This document shows, in pieces, positions 18,788 to 27,112 of a stretch of DNA of 64,000 nucleotides. The stretch is taken from NCBI RefSeq assembly GCF_011764545.1, contig NZ_AP022870.1, positions 7,508,001 to 7,572,000 of the forward strand, written 5' to 3'. The first letter of the stretch is position 1. Every line of letters starts with the position of its first letter. A program made the translations under genes and the position numbers. The notes beneath the pieces are model-generated. The model was given only the letters and a program-made list of their open reading frames with translations. It did not search any database and was not told the DNA's origin. Source of the stretch: Phytohabitans flavus. GTDB lineage: Bacteria; Actinomycetota; Actinomycetes; Mycobacteriales; Micromonosporaceae.

Positions 18788-20554
18788 TTAGCGGCGGATC
18801 TTGCGGCGGACCAGCGCGAAGACGCTGTTGATCTCGGAGACCTTGAGGCCGAGGGCGATCGCCACGTACGTGCCGCCGATAGCGAGCCCACCGACCGCGA
18901 GCTGGAGCAGCGACTCGGGCTTGCTCGGCGACCAGCCGCCGGGCAGTACGTACATCACGGCGAGGCCGACCACCGTCGCGCCGACCGCGGCCACTCCGAC
19001 CTTGACGAACGTGACCAGGATGCCGCCCAGCCCGATCGCCCCGATCCGCCGGTGCAGAAGCGAGGCGGTGATCAGGCCGCTGGCCAGGAACGAGAGTGCG
19101 TTGGCGAACATCAGCCCGGGCGCCGCGAACGTCGCCGAGAACAGCGCGAACACGATCACCTGCACGAGGACGCGCAGGCCCACCACCGGCACGTTGATGA
19201 GCGCAGCCGCCTTCGTCTCCTGGCGGGCGTAGAGCGCGACGGTGAAGAGCTGGCTGATCGAGAACGGCACCAGCGCGACCGCCGTCGCGACCAGCACCAC
19301 AGCGGTCTCGGCGGCGTCGTCCTGCGTGAACGCGCCGCTGCGGAACAGCGCGACCGAGATCGGCGAGGCCAGCACCGCGTAGCAGATGGCGACCGGCGTC
19401 AGGACTGCTGTGATCATGCGTGTGCCGCGGGAGAGGTCGTTAGCCATGTCGGCGTTGCGGCGGTCTGCCGCCGCCGCGCTCATCCGGGGCGTGAGGGCGG
19501 TGATGATCGAGACGCCGATGATGCCGTGCGCCATGTACATCAGCAGGAAGACGTTGTTGTAGATCGCGGGACCGGCGGCGTCCTCCTCGCCGGCCCGGTT
19601 CAGCAGGTTGAACGCGACCGCCTGACCGATCTGGGTGACCACGACGTAGCAGAGCGCCCAGCCGCCGATCCGGCCCAGCTCGCGCAGGCCGAGTGCGCGG
19701 AAGTCGAACCGCCACTTCCACCGGAAGTTCACCTTGCGCAGCGCCGGCAGCAGGCCCGCGCACTGGATCACGACACCGAGCAGCGTGCCGCCGCCGAGCA
19801 GCGCGATCTGCCCAGCGGTCATCTGCTCGGGCCGGAGAACCTTGGCGCCGTAGATGATCATGTACACCACGCCGGTGGCGATCACGACGAGGTTGTTGAG
19901 GATCGGCGTGAACATCGGCGTCGCGAAGTGGCCGCGCGTATTCAGCACCGCGGTGAGGATGCCGGAGACCCCGATGAAGAAGATCATCGGAAGCATCAGG
20001 TACGAGAGCTTGGTGACCAGGTCCTGGAAGGCCTCGCTGGACTTCTCGCTCGTGTACAGGACGGTCAGCACCGAGGCGGTCACCGTCACGAGGAGCGCGG
20101 CGACGCCGAGCACAAGCACGACCAGGGTCACGAGGCGCTGCGTGTACGCCTCGCCGCCATCCGCGTCGGCCTTACGCCGGCGCACCAGCACCGGGATGAT
20201 CGTGCTGCTCAGGAGCGCGCCCATCAGGAGCTCGTAGACGATGCCGGGCAGGATCTGCGCGGTCGTGTACGCGTTGTTGATCGCGCCACCGCCGAGCGCG
20301 GCGGCCAGGATGATGGTGCGCAGGAAGCCGGTGCCGCGGCTGACCAGGCTGCCGATCGCCATGATCGCGCTGTTGCTGGCCGCGCTCCCCTGCTCGACCT
20401 CGACGGCCGGCTCAAGGTCCGGCGCCGACTCGGTCCCCGGAGCTGGGTACAGGCCGGCTGGCGCGGCCTGGGTCGAGATCAGCACGGCACCGTCCGGGTA
20501 CTGCTGGTGCGCGCTGTGCCCCGCGTTGGCGCTCTTATAGAGGCCGCCGCTCAT
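18788..20554 (-). CDS. murJ: Lipid II flippase MurJ (MviN family)
   Basis: A MOP-superfamily flippase that moves lipid II across the membrane for peptidoglycan synthesis; 588 residues. A disordered N-terminus of about 70 residues (GTESAPDLEPAVEVEQG) precedes about 14 membrane segments beginning AIMAIGSLVSRGTGFLRT. The family motifs AYTTAQILPGIVYELLMGALLSS-like and PMIFFIGVSGILTAVLN-like are clear. The C-terminus ends RRKIRR and lacks the pseudokinase found on the mycobacterial protein, which is encoded separately downstream. ATG 20554 overlaps the stop of the upstream gene as ATGA, so the two are cotranslated. Confidence 0.95.
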   Translation of the reverse strand: MSGGLYKSANAGHSAHQQYPDGAVLISTQAAPAGLYPAPGTESAPDLEPAVEVEQGSAASNSAIMAIGSLVSRGTGFLRTIILAAALGGGAINNAYTTAQILPGIVYELLMGALLSSTIIPVLVRRRKADADGGEAYTQRLVTLVVLVLGVAALLVTVTASVLTVLYTSEKSSEAFQDLVTKLSYLMLPMIFFIGVSGILTAVLNTRGHFATPMFTPILNNLVVIATGVVYMIIYGAKVLRPEQMTAGQIALLGGGTLLGVVIQCAGLLPALRKVNFRWKWRFDFRALGLRELGRIGGWALCYVVVTQIGQAVAFNLLNRAGEEDAAGPAIYNNVFLLMYMAHGIIGVSIITALTPRMSAAAADRRNADMANDLSRGTRMITAVLTPVAICYAVLASPISVALFRSGAFTQDDAAETAVVLVATAVALVPFSISQLFTVALYARQETKAAALINVPVVGLRVLVQVIVFALFSATFAAPGLMFANALSFLASGLITASLLHRRIGAIGLGGILVTFVKVGVAAVGATVVGLAVMYVLPGGWSPSKPESLLQLAVGGLAIGGTYVAIALGLKVSEINSVFALVRRKIRR

Positions 20555-21404
20555 TCCCAACCCCGCTTCTTGTCGCCGCCGTCCCAGCGCAAGGGTACGG
20601 GGAGATCGCTCGCGAGCAGATCCACGACCCATGCGGCTTCGGTGGGCGCGACCGGGTCCGCCAGCGCGTCGAGGAGTGTCGGGTGGTCGCAGCCGGCCGC
20701 CTCCAGCGCGGACAGGAGGGCCGTGGTGTCGCGCTGCCGGGCGAGCGAGCGGACCCGCTCGGTGCACCACGGCTCGGCCACCAGCCGCCCGACCCGCTGC
20801 CGGGCCAGCCGGACGAGCTCCGCGAGCTCGTCGAAGGGAAAGACGTCACTGCCGGCGTACCGCAGCGTGCCGGCCACCCCCTCGCCCGGTACGTCCAGGT
20901 AGTCGGTCACCTGTTCTTCGCTAAGCACCCGCGGCGAGTACCGGAACAGCGGCTCCTGCTCCGCCGGTGGTACGGGCACCCGCAGCGAGCGCAGCGCCGC
21001 GCCGAGCAGGTCCCGTACCGCCGCGGCGTCGTCCTCGGCCGTGATCGGCGCGAACCGGCACAGCAGCGCGACAGATAGCCCGGGGTGGGCAGCGACGGGT
21101 CGTCCAGCGCCACCACCCGGCCGACCAGGTCCAGCTCGGGCCAGCGCAGACCGTGGGGGTGCCACCGGGAGCGGTCGTCCCACGCCATCGGGATCGGCTC
21201 GCCGCTCACCGGGGTACGCAGGCCGAGCGCGTATGTGCCGTACGCCCGGTCCAGGTCGAGCACCAGGGCGTACCCGCCGGCGACCGGAAACGTGGCGCGC
21301 AGCTCCGCGGGCTCGGGATCCGCCTCTGGGGTGGCCCGGAAGAAGTAGTCTGCCCAGAACGCCGGATCGTGGCTGAGCGTGCGTAGCGCGTCGGGTACCG
21401 GCAC
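20551..21404 (-). CDS. Conserved unknown protein upstream of murJ, apparent frameshift
   Basis: No family was recognised. The product is about 284 residues after repair and appears soluble. The N-terminal part reads DPAFWADYFFRATPEADP and ends near DDPSLPTPGYLS. The C-terminal part starts ALLCRFAPITAEDDAAAVRDLL and is rich in Leu, Asp and Arg (WVVDLLASDLPVPLRWDGGD near the end). The frames join after adding one base near 21068-21071. GTG 21404 has AGGATG upstream. Its stop overlaps the murJ start as ATGA, implying a role tied to MurJ or simple co-expression. It is transcribed divergently from cca with a 38-base gap. Confidence 0.72.
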
Positions 21405-21442
21405 GAGGGAACATCCTGCCCCACCGATAGGCTGGCTGTCCC

Positions 21443-22896
21443 ATGTCGAAGACTTCGAACGCCGCTGACCGGCGAGGGCTGACCGATGCGCAGCGCAATG
21501 CGGTGGCCGAGCTGATGCGGGTCTCCCCGATCGCCGACGAGCTCGGCCGCCGGTTCACCAAGGCCGGGTACGAGCTGCACCTGGTCGGCGGTTCCGTGCG
21601 CGACGCGCTGCTCGGCCGGCTCGGCGACGACCTCGACTTCACCACCGACGCCCGGCCGGACGACATCCTCCGCGTGCTCAAGGACTGGGCCGAGACGACG
21701 TGGGAGACAGGTCGCGAGTTCGGCACGATCGGCGCCCAGCGGCACGGCATGCGGCTGGAGATCACCACGTTCCGCTCGGAGGCGTATGACGGGGTGACGC
21801 GCAACCCGGTGGTCCAGTACGGAAACAGCCTCCTCGACGATCTGCGCCGCCGCGACTTCACGGTCAACGCGATGGCGGTGAGCCTGCCCGAGCACCGGTT
21901 CACCGACCCGTACGGCGGACTCGACGACCTTGCCGCGCGCCGCCTGCGTACGCCGGGCACGCCGCAGGAGTCGTTCGGCGACGACCCGCTGCGGATGCTG
22001 CGGGCCGCCCGCTTCGCCGCCCAGCTGCGCTTCACCGTCGACCCGGACGTGGTCACCGCGATGACCGCGATGGCCGCCGACCTCGATCGGATCACGGTCG
22101 AGCGGATCCGCGACGAGTTCACCAAGCTGCTCTCCGGCGCCGACCCGGTCACCGGGCTGCGGCTGCTGGTCGACACCGGCCTGGCCGATCGCTTCCTGCC
22201 CGAGCTGCCCGGACTCAAGCTCGCGATCGACGAGCACGCCCAGCACAAGGACGTGTACGAGCACACGCTCACCGTGGTGGCCAACGCGCTGCGGCTGGAG
22301 GGGACGAGAGCCCGGACTTCGTCCTGCGGATGGCCGCGCTGCTGCACGACGTCGGCAAGCCGGCGACCAAGGCGGTCGGCTCGGACAACCGGGTCAGCTT
22401 CCACCACCACGAGGTGGTCGGGGCGCGCATGACGAAGCTGCGCATGAAGGAGCTGCGCTACCCCAAGGACGTGACGTCCGACGTGGTCAAGCTTGTCGCG
22501 CTGCATCTGCGCTTTTATGGGTACGGGCGCGGCGAGTGGACCGACTCGGCGGTGCGGCGGTACGTCACCGACGCCGGCCCGCTGCTCCCCCGGCTGCACA
22601 AGCTCACCCGCTCCGACTGCACCACCCGTAACCGGCGCAAGGCGGCCCAGCTGTCAGCCGACTACGACGCGCTCGAGGAGCGGATCGTCCAGATCCAGGA
22701 GGCCGAGGACCTGGCCCGCGTCCGCCCCGACCTCGACGGCAACGCGATCATGGAGCTGCTCGGCGTACCGCCCGGCCCGATCGTCGGCCGCGCCTGGCGC
22801 CACCTCAAGGAGGTCCGGCTGGAGCGCGGCCCGCTCGACCGGGACGAGGCCGAGGCCGAGCTCCTGCGGTGGGCACGCGACCAAGGCGCGATCTAG
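21443..22896 (+). CDS. cca: CCA tRNA nucleotidyltransferase / poly(A) polymerase family protein, apparent frameshift
   Basis: Class II nucleotidyltransferase that adds or repairs the tRNA 3' CCA end; about 484 residues after repair. The head domain has LVGGSVRDALLGR and DLDFTTDARPDD with the catalytic Asp pair. RRDFTVNAMAV, DPYGGLDDL and DDPLRMLRAARFAAQL follow. After the shift the HD-type domain reads RMAALLHDVGKPATK and VSFHHHEVVGA. The frames join by adding one G to the GGGG run at 22300-22303, giving LRLEGDESPDFVLRMAALLHD. Neighbourhood with murJ and sigM matches the mycobacterial pcnA/cca position. Confidence 0.93.
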
Positions 22897-23034
22897 CCAC
22901 TCGATCTGGTCACTCGGATCTAGAACGCCACCCGGTTTGTTGGTTACCCGGCGTGGCACGCCTCGACTACCGTCGCTCGCGAAAGTGAACCGCCGTCCGT
23001 CGGCGACCGTTTTGATGTCATGGGGAGGCAGCTG

Positions 23035-23946
23035 ATGCAGCCGTGTGCGGTGTGCGGAGGCGTACAGGTGGACGCCGCCGGCTACTGCACGCAGTGCGGC
23101 ACCTTTCGGGGCGTACCCCATCAGCCGCCACCGCCACCGAGTTATCCACAGGCGCCCCCGCCCGCGTACCCCGGTTATCCACAGCCCGGCAGCCCGCCGG
23201 CCTATCCGACGAGCGTGCCTCCGGGATATCCGACGAGCGTGCCCCCGGCGTACCCCCAGCAGATCAGCGGCGCTGGCTACCCGGGGTCGCAGCAGACCAG
23301 CGGAGGTGGCTACCCCGGCTTTCCCCCGCCACCGCCACAGCGCCGCCGGTCGTACCTCGTTCCGCTGGCGGCCCTCGGCTCGACGCTGGTGGTCCTGGTC
23401 GTGGCGATCGTGCTCGTGGTGGCGTTGCGCGGCGGCGGTGGCGAAGACCCGATCGCCGGCCCGACCACCGGCGCCCCGACCAGCGCTGGCCCGGCGGAGA
23501 GCGCGAGCGCCGCGCCGGCCGGTGACGTCGACCAGTGCGTGATCGGCACCTGGCGGGTCACGTCCCACAAGGAGGACGTGGATTTCGAGGACCTCGGCAA
23601 GGTGACCTTCACCGGCGGCGAAAACGCCACGCTGAAGCTCAACGCGGACGGCACCGGCGAGACCGACTACGGCAGCGGCACGGAGTTCGAGGGCGAGGCC
23701 AAAGGCCGCACATACCGGCTTGAGGTCTCCGGCAAGCTCACCTTCGAGTACACGGCGAAGGGCGGCACCGCGAAGTTCACCGACGTGGACTCGAAGGCCA
23801 GCGGCAAGCTCTTTATCGACGGGGAGCAGTACGGCGACTCGGTCCCGTTCAACGCGGAGGCGGACTCCTCCACGTACACCTGCTCTACCGACCTGCTGAC
23901 GCAGAAGACGTTCCTCTACACCACCGAGTACGAGCGGGCCAGCTGA
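23035..23946 (+). CDS. Zinc-ribbon, proline-rich, single-pass membrane protein with lipocalin-like outer domain
   Basis: A 303-residue protein. An N-terminal zinc ribbon (CAVCGG and CTQCGT) is followed by a cytoplasmic Pro/Tyr/Gly-rich stretch to about residue 100. One membrane segment (LVPLAALGSTLVVLVVAIVL, about 105-130) comes next. The outer domain of about 145 residues has a beta-rich pattern: IGTWRVTSHKEDVDFEDLG, then repeated KLNADGTGETDYGSG and YRLEVSGKLTFEYTAKGG segments resembling lipocalin-like folds. GGGAGG precedes ATG 23035; an in-frame ATG at 23020 is less likely. Two perfect TTATCCACA words lie in the proline-rich region, where they encode YPQ. Function is unknown; a surface-sensing role is only a guess. 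Confidence 0.72.
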   Translation: MQPCAVCGGVQVDAAGYCTQCGTFRGVPHQPPPPPSYPQAPPPAYPGYPQPGSPPAYPTSVPPGYPTSVPPAYPQQISGAGYPGSQQTSGGGYPGFPPPPPQRRRSYLVPLAALGSTLVVLVVAIVLVVALRGGGGEDPIAGPTTGAPTSAGPAESASAAPAGDVDQCVIGTWRVTSHKEDVDFEDLGKVTFTGGENATLKLNADGTGETDYGSGTEFEGEAKGRTYRLEVSGKLTFEYTAKGGTAKFTDVDSKASGKLFIDGEQYGDSVPFNAEADSSTYTCSTDLLTQKTFLYTTEYERAS

Positions 23947-23981
23947 GCGGCGCTGTCACACCGCTGGGCGACAATGGGCAG

Positions 23982-24458
23982 ATGCGCTGGGTGGTAATCG
24001 ACTCGCCGATCGACGAGATCTCCGTGGCCGTCGACGACACCGGCGTGTGTGGCCTGCGCTTCGGCGCGGTGGCGGATGCTGGCGAGGCGAGCGACCCCCG
24101 CCTCGACGCGGCGGTCGCCGAGCTGAGGGCGTATTTCGCGGGCGAGCTCACCGACTTCACGGTGTCGCTGTCGGTGCGCCGCGGCAGTGACTTCGAGCGC
24201 GCGGTGTGGCACCAGATGACCCTGATTCCGTATGGCGAGATGCGCACGTACGGTGAGATCGCGGCCGCGGTGGGCGATCCCAGCGGCGCCCGCGCTGTCG
24301 GCGTCGCCTGCAACCGCAATCCGATTGCCGTCATCGTGCCCTGCCACCGCATCGTCGGCGCCGGCGGCAAGCTGGTCGGCTTCGGCGGCGGTCTACCCCG
24401 CAAGCGCTACCTGCTGGAGCTGGAGGCGCGCGTCGCACTACAGCGCGCCTGGCAGTGA
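23982..24458 (+). CDS. ogt: Methylated-DNA--protein-cysteine S-methyltransferase
   Basis: Suicide repair protein that transfers alkyl groups from O6-alkylguanine to its own cysteine. The 158-residue length is normal. The active-site motif is IVPCHRIVG with acceptor Cys121. Upstream come the DNA-binding segment GEMRTYGEIAAAVGDP and VGVACNRNPIA. The C-terminus GGGLPRKRYLLELE is typical. It starts 35 bases after the lipocalin-like gene and is followed directly by a perfect hairpin terminator. Confidence 0.95.
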   Translation: MRWVVIDSPIDEISVAVDDTGVCGLRFGAVADAGEASDPRLDAAVAELRAYFAGELTDFTVSLSVRRGSDFERAVWHQMTLIPYGEMRTYGEIAAAVGDPSGARAVGVACNRNPIAVIVPCHRIVGAGGKLVGFGGGLPRKRYLLELEARVALQRAWQ

Positions 24459-24465
24459 GACGCGC

Positions 24466-24492
24466 ACGGGCCGGGACAGCGTCCCGGCCCGT
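24466..24492. terminator. Bidirectional hairpin terminator between ogt and ino1
   Basis: An 11-bp perfect stem ACGGGCCGGGA / TCCCGGCCCGT with a 5-base loop lies between the convergent ogt and ino1 genes. Confidence 0.82.
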
Positions 24493-24503
24493 TGGCGTGC
24501 TGG

Positions 24504-25583
24504 TCAGCGGTCGACTTCACCCTTGATGAAGGCCTCGACGGCTGCGTGCGCCTCGTGGTCCGCGTACTGGACCGGGGGCGACTTCATGAAGTACGACGAT
24601 GCCGACAGGATCGGGCCGCCGATGCCGCGGTCCTTGGCGATCTTCGCGGCGCGGAGCGCGTCGATGATGACGCCGGCCGAGTTGGGCGAGTCCCAGACCT
24701 CAAGCTTGAGCTCGGCGTTCAGCGGGGTGTCGCCGAACGACTTGCCCTCCAGCCGGATGTACGCCCACTTGCGGTCGTCGAGCCACGGCACGTGGTCGGA
24801 CGGTCCGATGTGTACGTCGGACTTGGCCATCTCGTGCGGCACCTGGGAGGTCACCGACTGCGTCTTCGAGATCTTTTTCGACACGAGCCGGGTGCGCTCC
24901 AGCATGTTCATGAAGTCCATGTTGCCGCCGAAGTTCAGCTGGTACGTGCGGAGCAGCTCGACGCCGCGGTCCTCGAAGAGCTTGGCCAGCGCGCGGTGCA
25001 CGATCGTGGCGCCCACCTGGCTCTTGATGTCGTCGCCGACGATCGGCAGGCCGGCGTCCTCAAACTTCTTGGCCCACACCGGGTCGGATGCGATGAACAC
25101 CGGGAGCGCGTTGACGAATGCGCAGCCCGCGTCGATCGCCGCCTGGGCGTAGAACTTGTCGGCCTGGTCGGATCCGACCGGCAGGTACGACACGACGACG
25201 TCGACCTGGGCCTCACGCAGCGCCTGGACGACGTCGACCGGCGCCTCGTCCGACTCCTCGATGATCTCCCGGTAGTACTGCCCGAGGCCGTCGAACGTGT
25301 GGCCGCGCTGCACCTGGACACCAGTGGGCGGCACATCGCACAGCTTGATGGTGTTGTTTTCGCTGGCGACAATCGCCTCTGCGAGGTCTCGGCCCACCTT
25401 CTTGGCGTCCACGTCGAACGCCGCGACGAACTCCACGTCCGAGACGTGGTAGTCGCCGAAGGTGACGTGCATGAGACCCGGGACGCGGTCGGTGGGGTCG
25501 GCGTTCCGGTAGAACTCCACGCCCTGCACAAGGGACGAGGCGCAGTTTCCGACACCGACGATGGCCACGCGTACGGAGCCCAT
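24504..25583 (-). CDS. ino1: Inositol-3-phosphate synthase
   Basis: Converts glucose 6-phosphate to 1D-myo-inositol 3-phosphate with NAD, feeding phosphatidylinositol and mycothiol synthesis. The 359-residue protein starts MGSVRVAIVGVGNCASSLVQ, with an NAD-binding glycine motif. It has the conserved PVGSDQADKFYAQAAIDAG and NFGGNMDFMNMLE segments and the LKLEVWDSPNSAGVIIDALR catalytic region. ATG 25583 is chosen because AGGAGG lies eight bases upstream; an in-frame start nearer 25610 would overlap the padR end. It lies 23 bases after padR and is probably cotranscribed with it. Confidence 0.96.
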   Translation of the reverse strand: MGSVRVAIVGVGNCASSLVQGVEFYRNADPTDRVPGLMHVTFGDYHVSDVEFVAAFDVDAKKVGRDLAEAIVASENNTIKLCDVPPTGVQVQRGHTFDGLGQYYREIIEESDEAPVDVVQALREAQVDVVVSYLPVGSDQADKFYAQAAIDAGCAFVNALPVFIASDPVWAKKFEDAGLPIVGDDIKSQVGATIVHRALAKLFEDRGVELLRTYQLNFGGNMDFMNMLERTRLVSKKISKTQSVTSQVPHEMAKSDVHIGPSDHVPWLDDRKWAYIRLEGKSFGDTPLNAELKLEVWDSPNSAGVIIDALRAAKIAKDRGIGGPILSASSYFMKSPPVQYADHEAHAAVEAFIKGEVDR

Positions 25584-25606
25584 CGCGTTTGCCTCCTTCT
25601 TATTCA

Positions 25607-26242
25607 TCACGGCCGCTCCGGGATGTCCCTGGTAGATCCAGGCGGAGGCGGGCTGTCTTCTTCTTGTGGGCTTCCGGAGGGTCGCCCTTCCGGTGCCCGG
25701 CCGGAGCGCTCGTTGGCGATGAGCTCCTCCAGCCAGCGGACCTCGCGCTCGCAGGCGTCCAGTCCATGGCGCTGTAGCTCGAGCGTGTAGGCGTCGAGCC
25801 GCTCTGTGGCGCGGGCCAGCACGTCCCGCAGGCCCTCCCGGCGCTCCTCCACCTTGCGGCGGCGACCCTCCAGGATCCGCAGCCGGGTGGCGCGGTCGGT
25901 GCGGGCGAAGAACGCGAAGTGGACACCGAAGCCTGCGTCCTCATACGTCTCCGGACCAGCCCGCGCAAGCAGTTCGGCGAAACGTTCTTTGCCTTCCGCT
26001 GTGATCTTGTAAACAACGCGACCCCGGCGGCTGGTCAGCGGCGGGACCTCTTCGGCACCAGCGGCCGCCTCGCCCGCCTCGATGATCCAGCCGGCTCCCC
26101 GCAATCGCCGCAACGTGGGGTACAGGGTGCCGTAGCTGATCGCCGCGCGGATCGCGCCGAGCTTTGTGGCGAGCTCTTTGCGCAGCTCATAGCCATGCAT
26201 CGAAGACTCTTGCAGCAGGCCAAGGATGGCGAGGTCGAGCAC
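25607..26242 (-). CDS. PadR-family transcriptional regulator
   Basis: A 211-residue protein with an N-terminal winged helix (LDLAILGLLQESSMHGYELRK; YGTLYPTLRRLRGAGW, the PadR signature). A coiled helical dimerisation region follows (EGRRRKVEERREGLRDVL), then an acidic Pro-rich tail. GTG 26242 follows AAGGAAGGTGAG. It precedes ino1 in a predicted two-gene operon, as in mycobacteria. A perfect 13-bp inverted repeat about 40 bp upstream is the probable autoregulatory operator. The inducing ligand is unknown; an inositol-related metabolite is conceivable but not shown. Confidence 0.9.
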   Translation of the reverse strand: MLDLAILGLLQESSMHGYELRKELATKLGAIRAAISYGTLYPTLRRLRGAGWIIEAGEAAAGAEEVPPLTSRRGRVVYKITAEGKERFAELLARAGPETYEDAGFGVHFAFFARTDRATRLRILEGRRRKVEERREGLRDVLARATERLDAYTLELQRHGLDACEREVRWLEELIANERSGRAPEGRPSGSPQEEDSPPPPGSTRDIPERP

Positions 26243-26283
26243 GTCTCACCTTCCTTACCCCGTTGGTGGGCTTGCGTTAACCA

Positions 26284-26312
26284 GTGCGATGTATCGCGCC
26301 GATACATCGCAC
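26284..26312. promoter_or_regulatory. Probable PadR operator: 13-bp perfect inverted repeat
   Basis: GTGCGATGTATCG, a 3-base centre CGC, then CGATACATCGCAC form a perfect 29-base palindrome between padR and the divergent DUF5318 gene. The ATGT...ACAT core within it resembles known PadR operators. The site is placed to control padR-ino1 and possibly also the divergent DUF5318-ponA side. Confidence 0.75.
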
Positions 26313-26435
26313 GGTAGCTCGGAGGTGGCCGGACGGCAAACATCAGAATCGAGGGCGTACCTCACACCGAGTTGGCTCGGTGACGGAAAGTGACAGTTGT
26401 CGCCTCCTCGGCCGGAACCGCGTACCCTCGTGCGC

Positions 26436-26915
26436 ATGCGCACGCAGCGGCAGGTTGTCGACTACTCGCTCCAGAAGCGAGCGCTGCTGCGTGAGGTCTT
26501 TTCCGGCCGTCTGGGGACGTATGAAGTCTGCGATGCGTCTCCGTACTTGAAGAACGCAGCTCGCTTCCACGGCGAGCCCACTGACCGGCGCTGCCCAATT
26601 TGCCGCCGGGAAAACCTGACGCTCGTCCACTACATCTATGGGGATGAGCTGAAGCAGTCGGCCGGACAGGCCCGCACCCGCACTGAGTTGCCGGTGCTGG
26701 CGATGACGTTCCGTGAGTTCCAGGTGTATGTGGTGGAGGTCTGCCGCGCCTGCGACTGGAACCATCTCGTCGAGCAGTTCCTGCTCGGCCGCGACGGGCT
26801 TACCGATGAGCCCGTCGCTGAGACGGCCGCCGCCGTCGGCTCATCCACTTCCGGTTCATCCGCTACCGGCGTTGGGGCGCCGGCGACCAAACGAAGGCGA
26901 GAGGCCCGACGGTGA
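26436..26915 (+). CDS. DUF5318 family protein
   Basis: A 159-residue protein starting MRTQRQVVDYSLQKRALL, the standard start of DUF5318 proteins found before ponA in actinobacteria (Rv0049-like). A Cys pair in RRCPICRRENL and a second in EVCRACDWNHLVEQFLLG probably bind one zinc. The C-terminal 40 residues are Ser/Ala/Arg-rich. ATG 26436 was chosen by family start; a GTG two codons upstream is also possible. The gene lies about 200 bases before ponA. The molecular role is not known; the conserved neighbourhood suggests a link to cell-wall synthesis. Confidence 0.87.
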   Translation: MRTQRQVVDYSLQKRALLREVFSGRLGTYEVCDASPYLKNAARFHGEPTDRRCPICRRENLTLVHYIYGDELKQSAGQARTRTELPVLAMTFREFQVYVVEVCRACDWNHLVEQFLLGRDGLTDEPVAETAAAVGSSTSGSSATGVGAPATKRRREARR

Positions 26916-27112
26916 CCAAGGCTTGCCCGAACTCCGGGGTGGAGGACTCGAAGTGGCGGGGCAAGCGATCACTCGTTAATCGGATAAGTCCGAATTTGTC
27001 GGGCGAAGCCTCGCTTGGCCAAGCGGCCGGGCTGGCGTCAGAAGGTGTCCTAACTCACCGCAACACGGTGGCGTCGCAGGAGCGCGCCATCGCGATCGGC
27101 AGGGTGTGACGA

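Noticed and set aside
18773..20902. 709-codon open frame opposite murJ
   Set aside because: Exact antisense of murJ and the gene before it, with a His/Asp/Arg/Gln-rich composition produced by the complementary codons. murJ is clearly the real gene.
22927..22957. Hairpin after cca as a terminator
   Set aside because: The stem is short and bulged with no T-run, so support is too weak to list it as a feature.
23142..23183. Two perfect DnaA boxes inside the zinc-ribbon membrane protein gene
   Set aside because: Both lie where the frame encodes Tyr-Pro-Gln in a repetitive proline-rich stretch, so they are best explained by protein sequence and codon choice.
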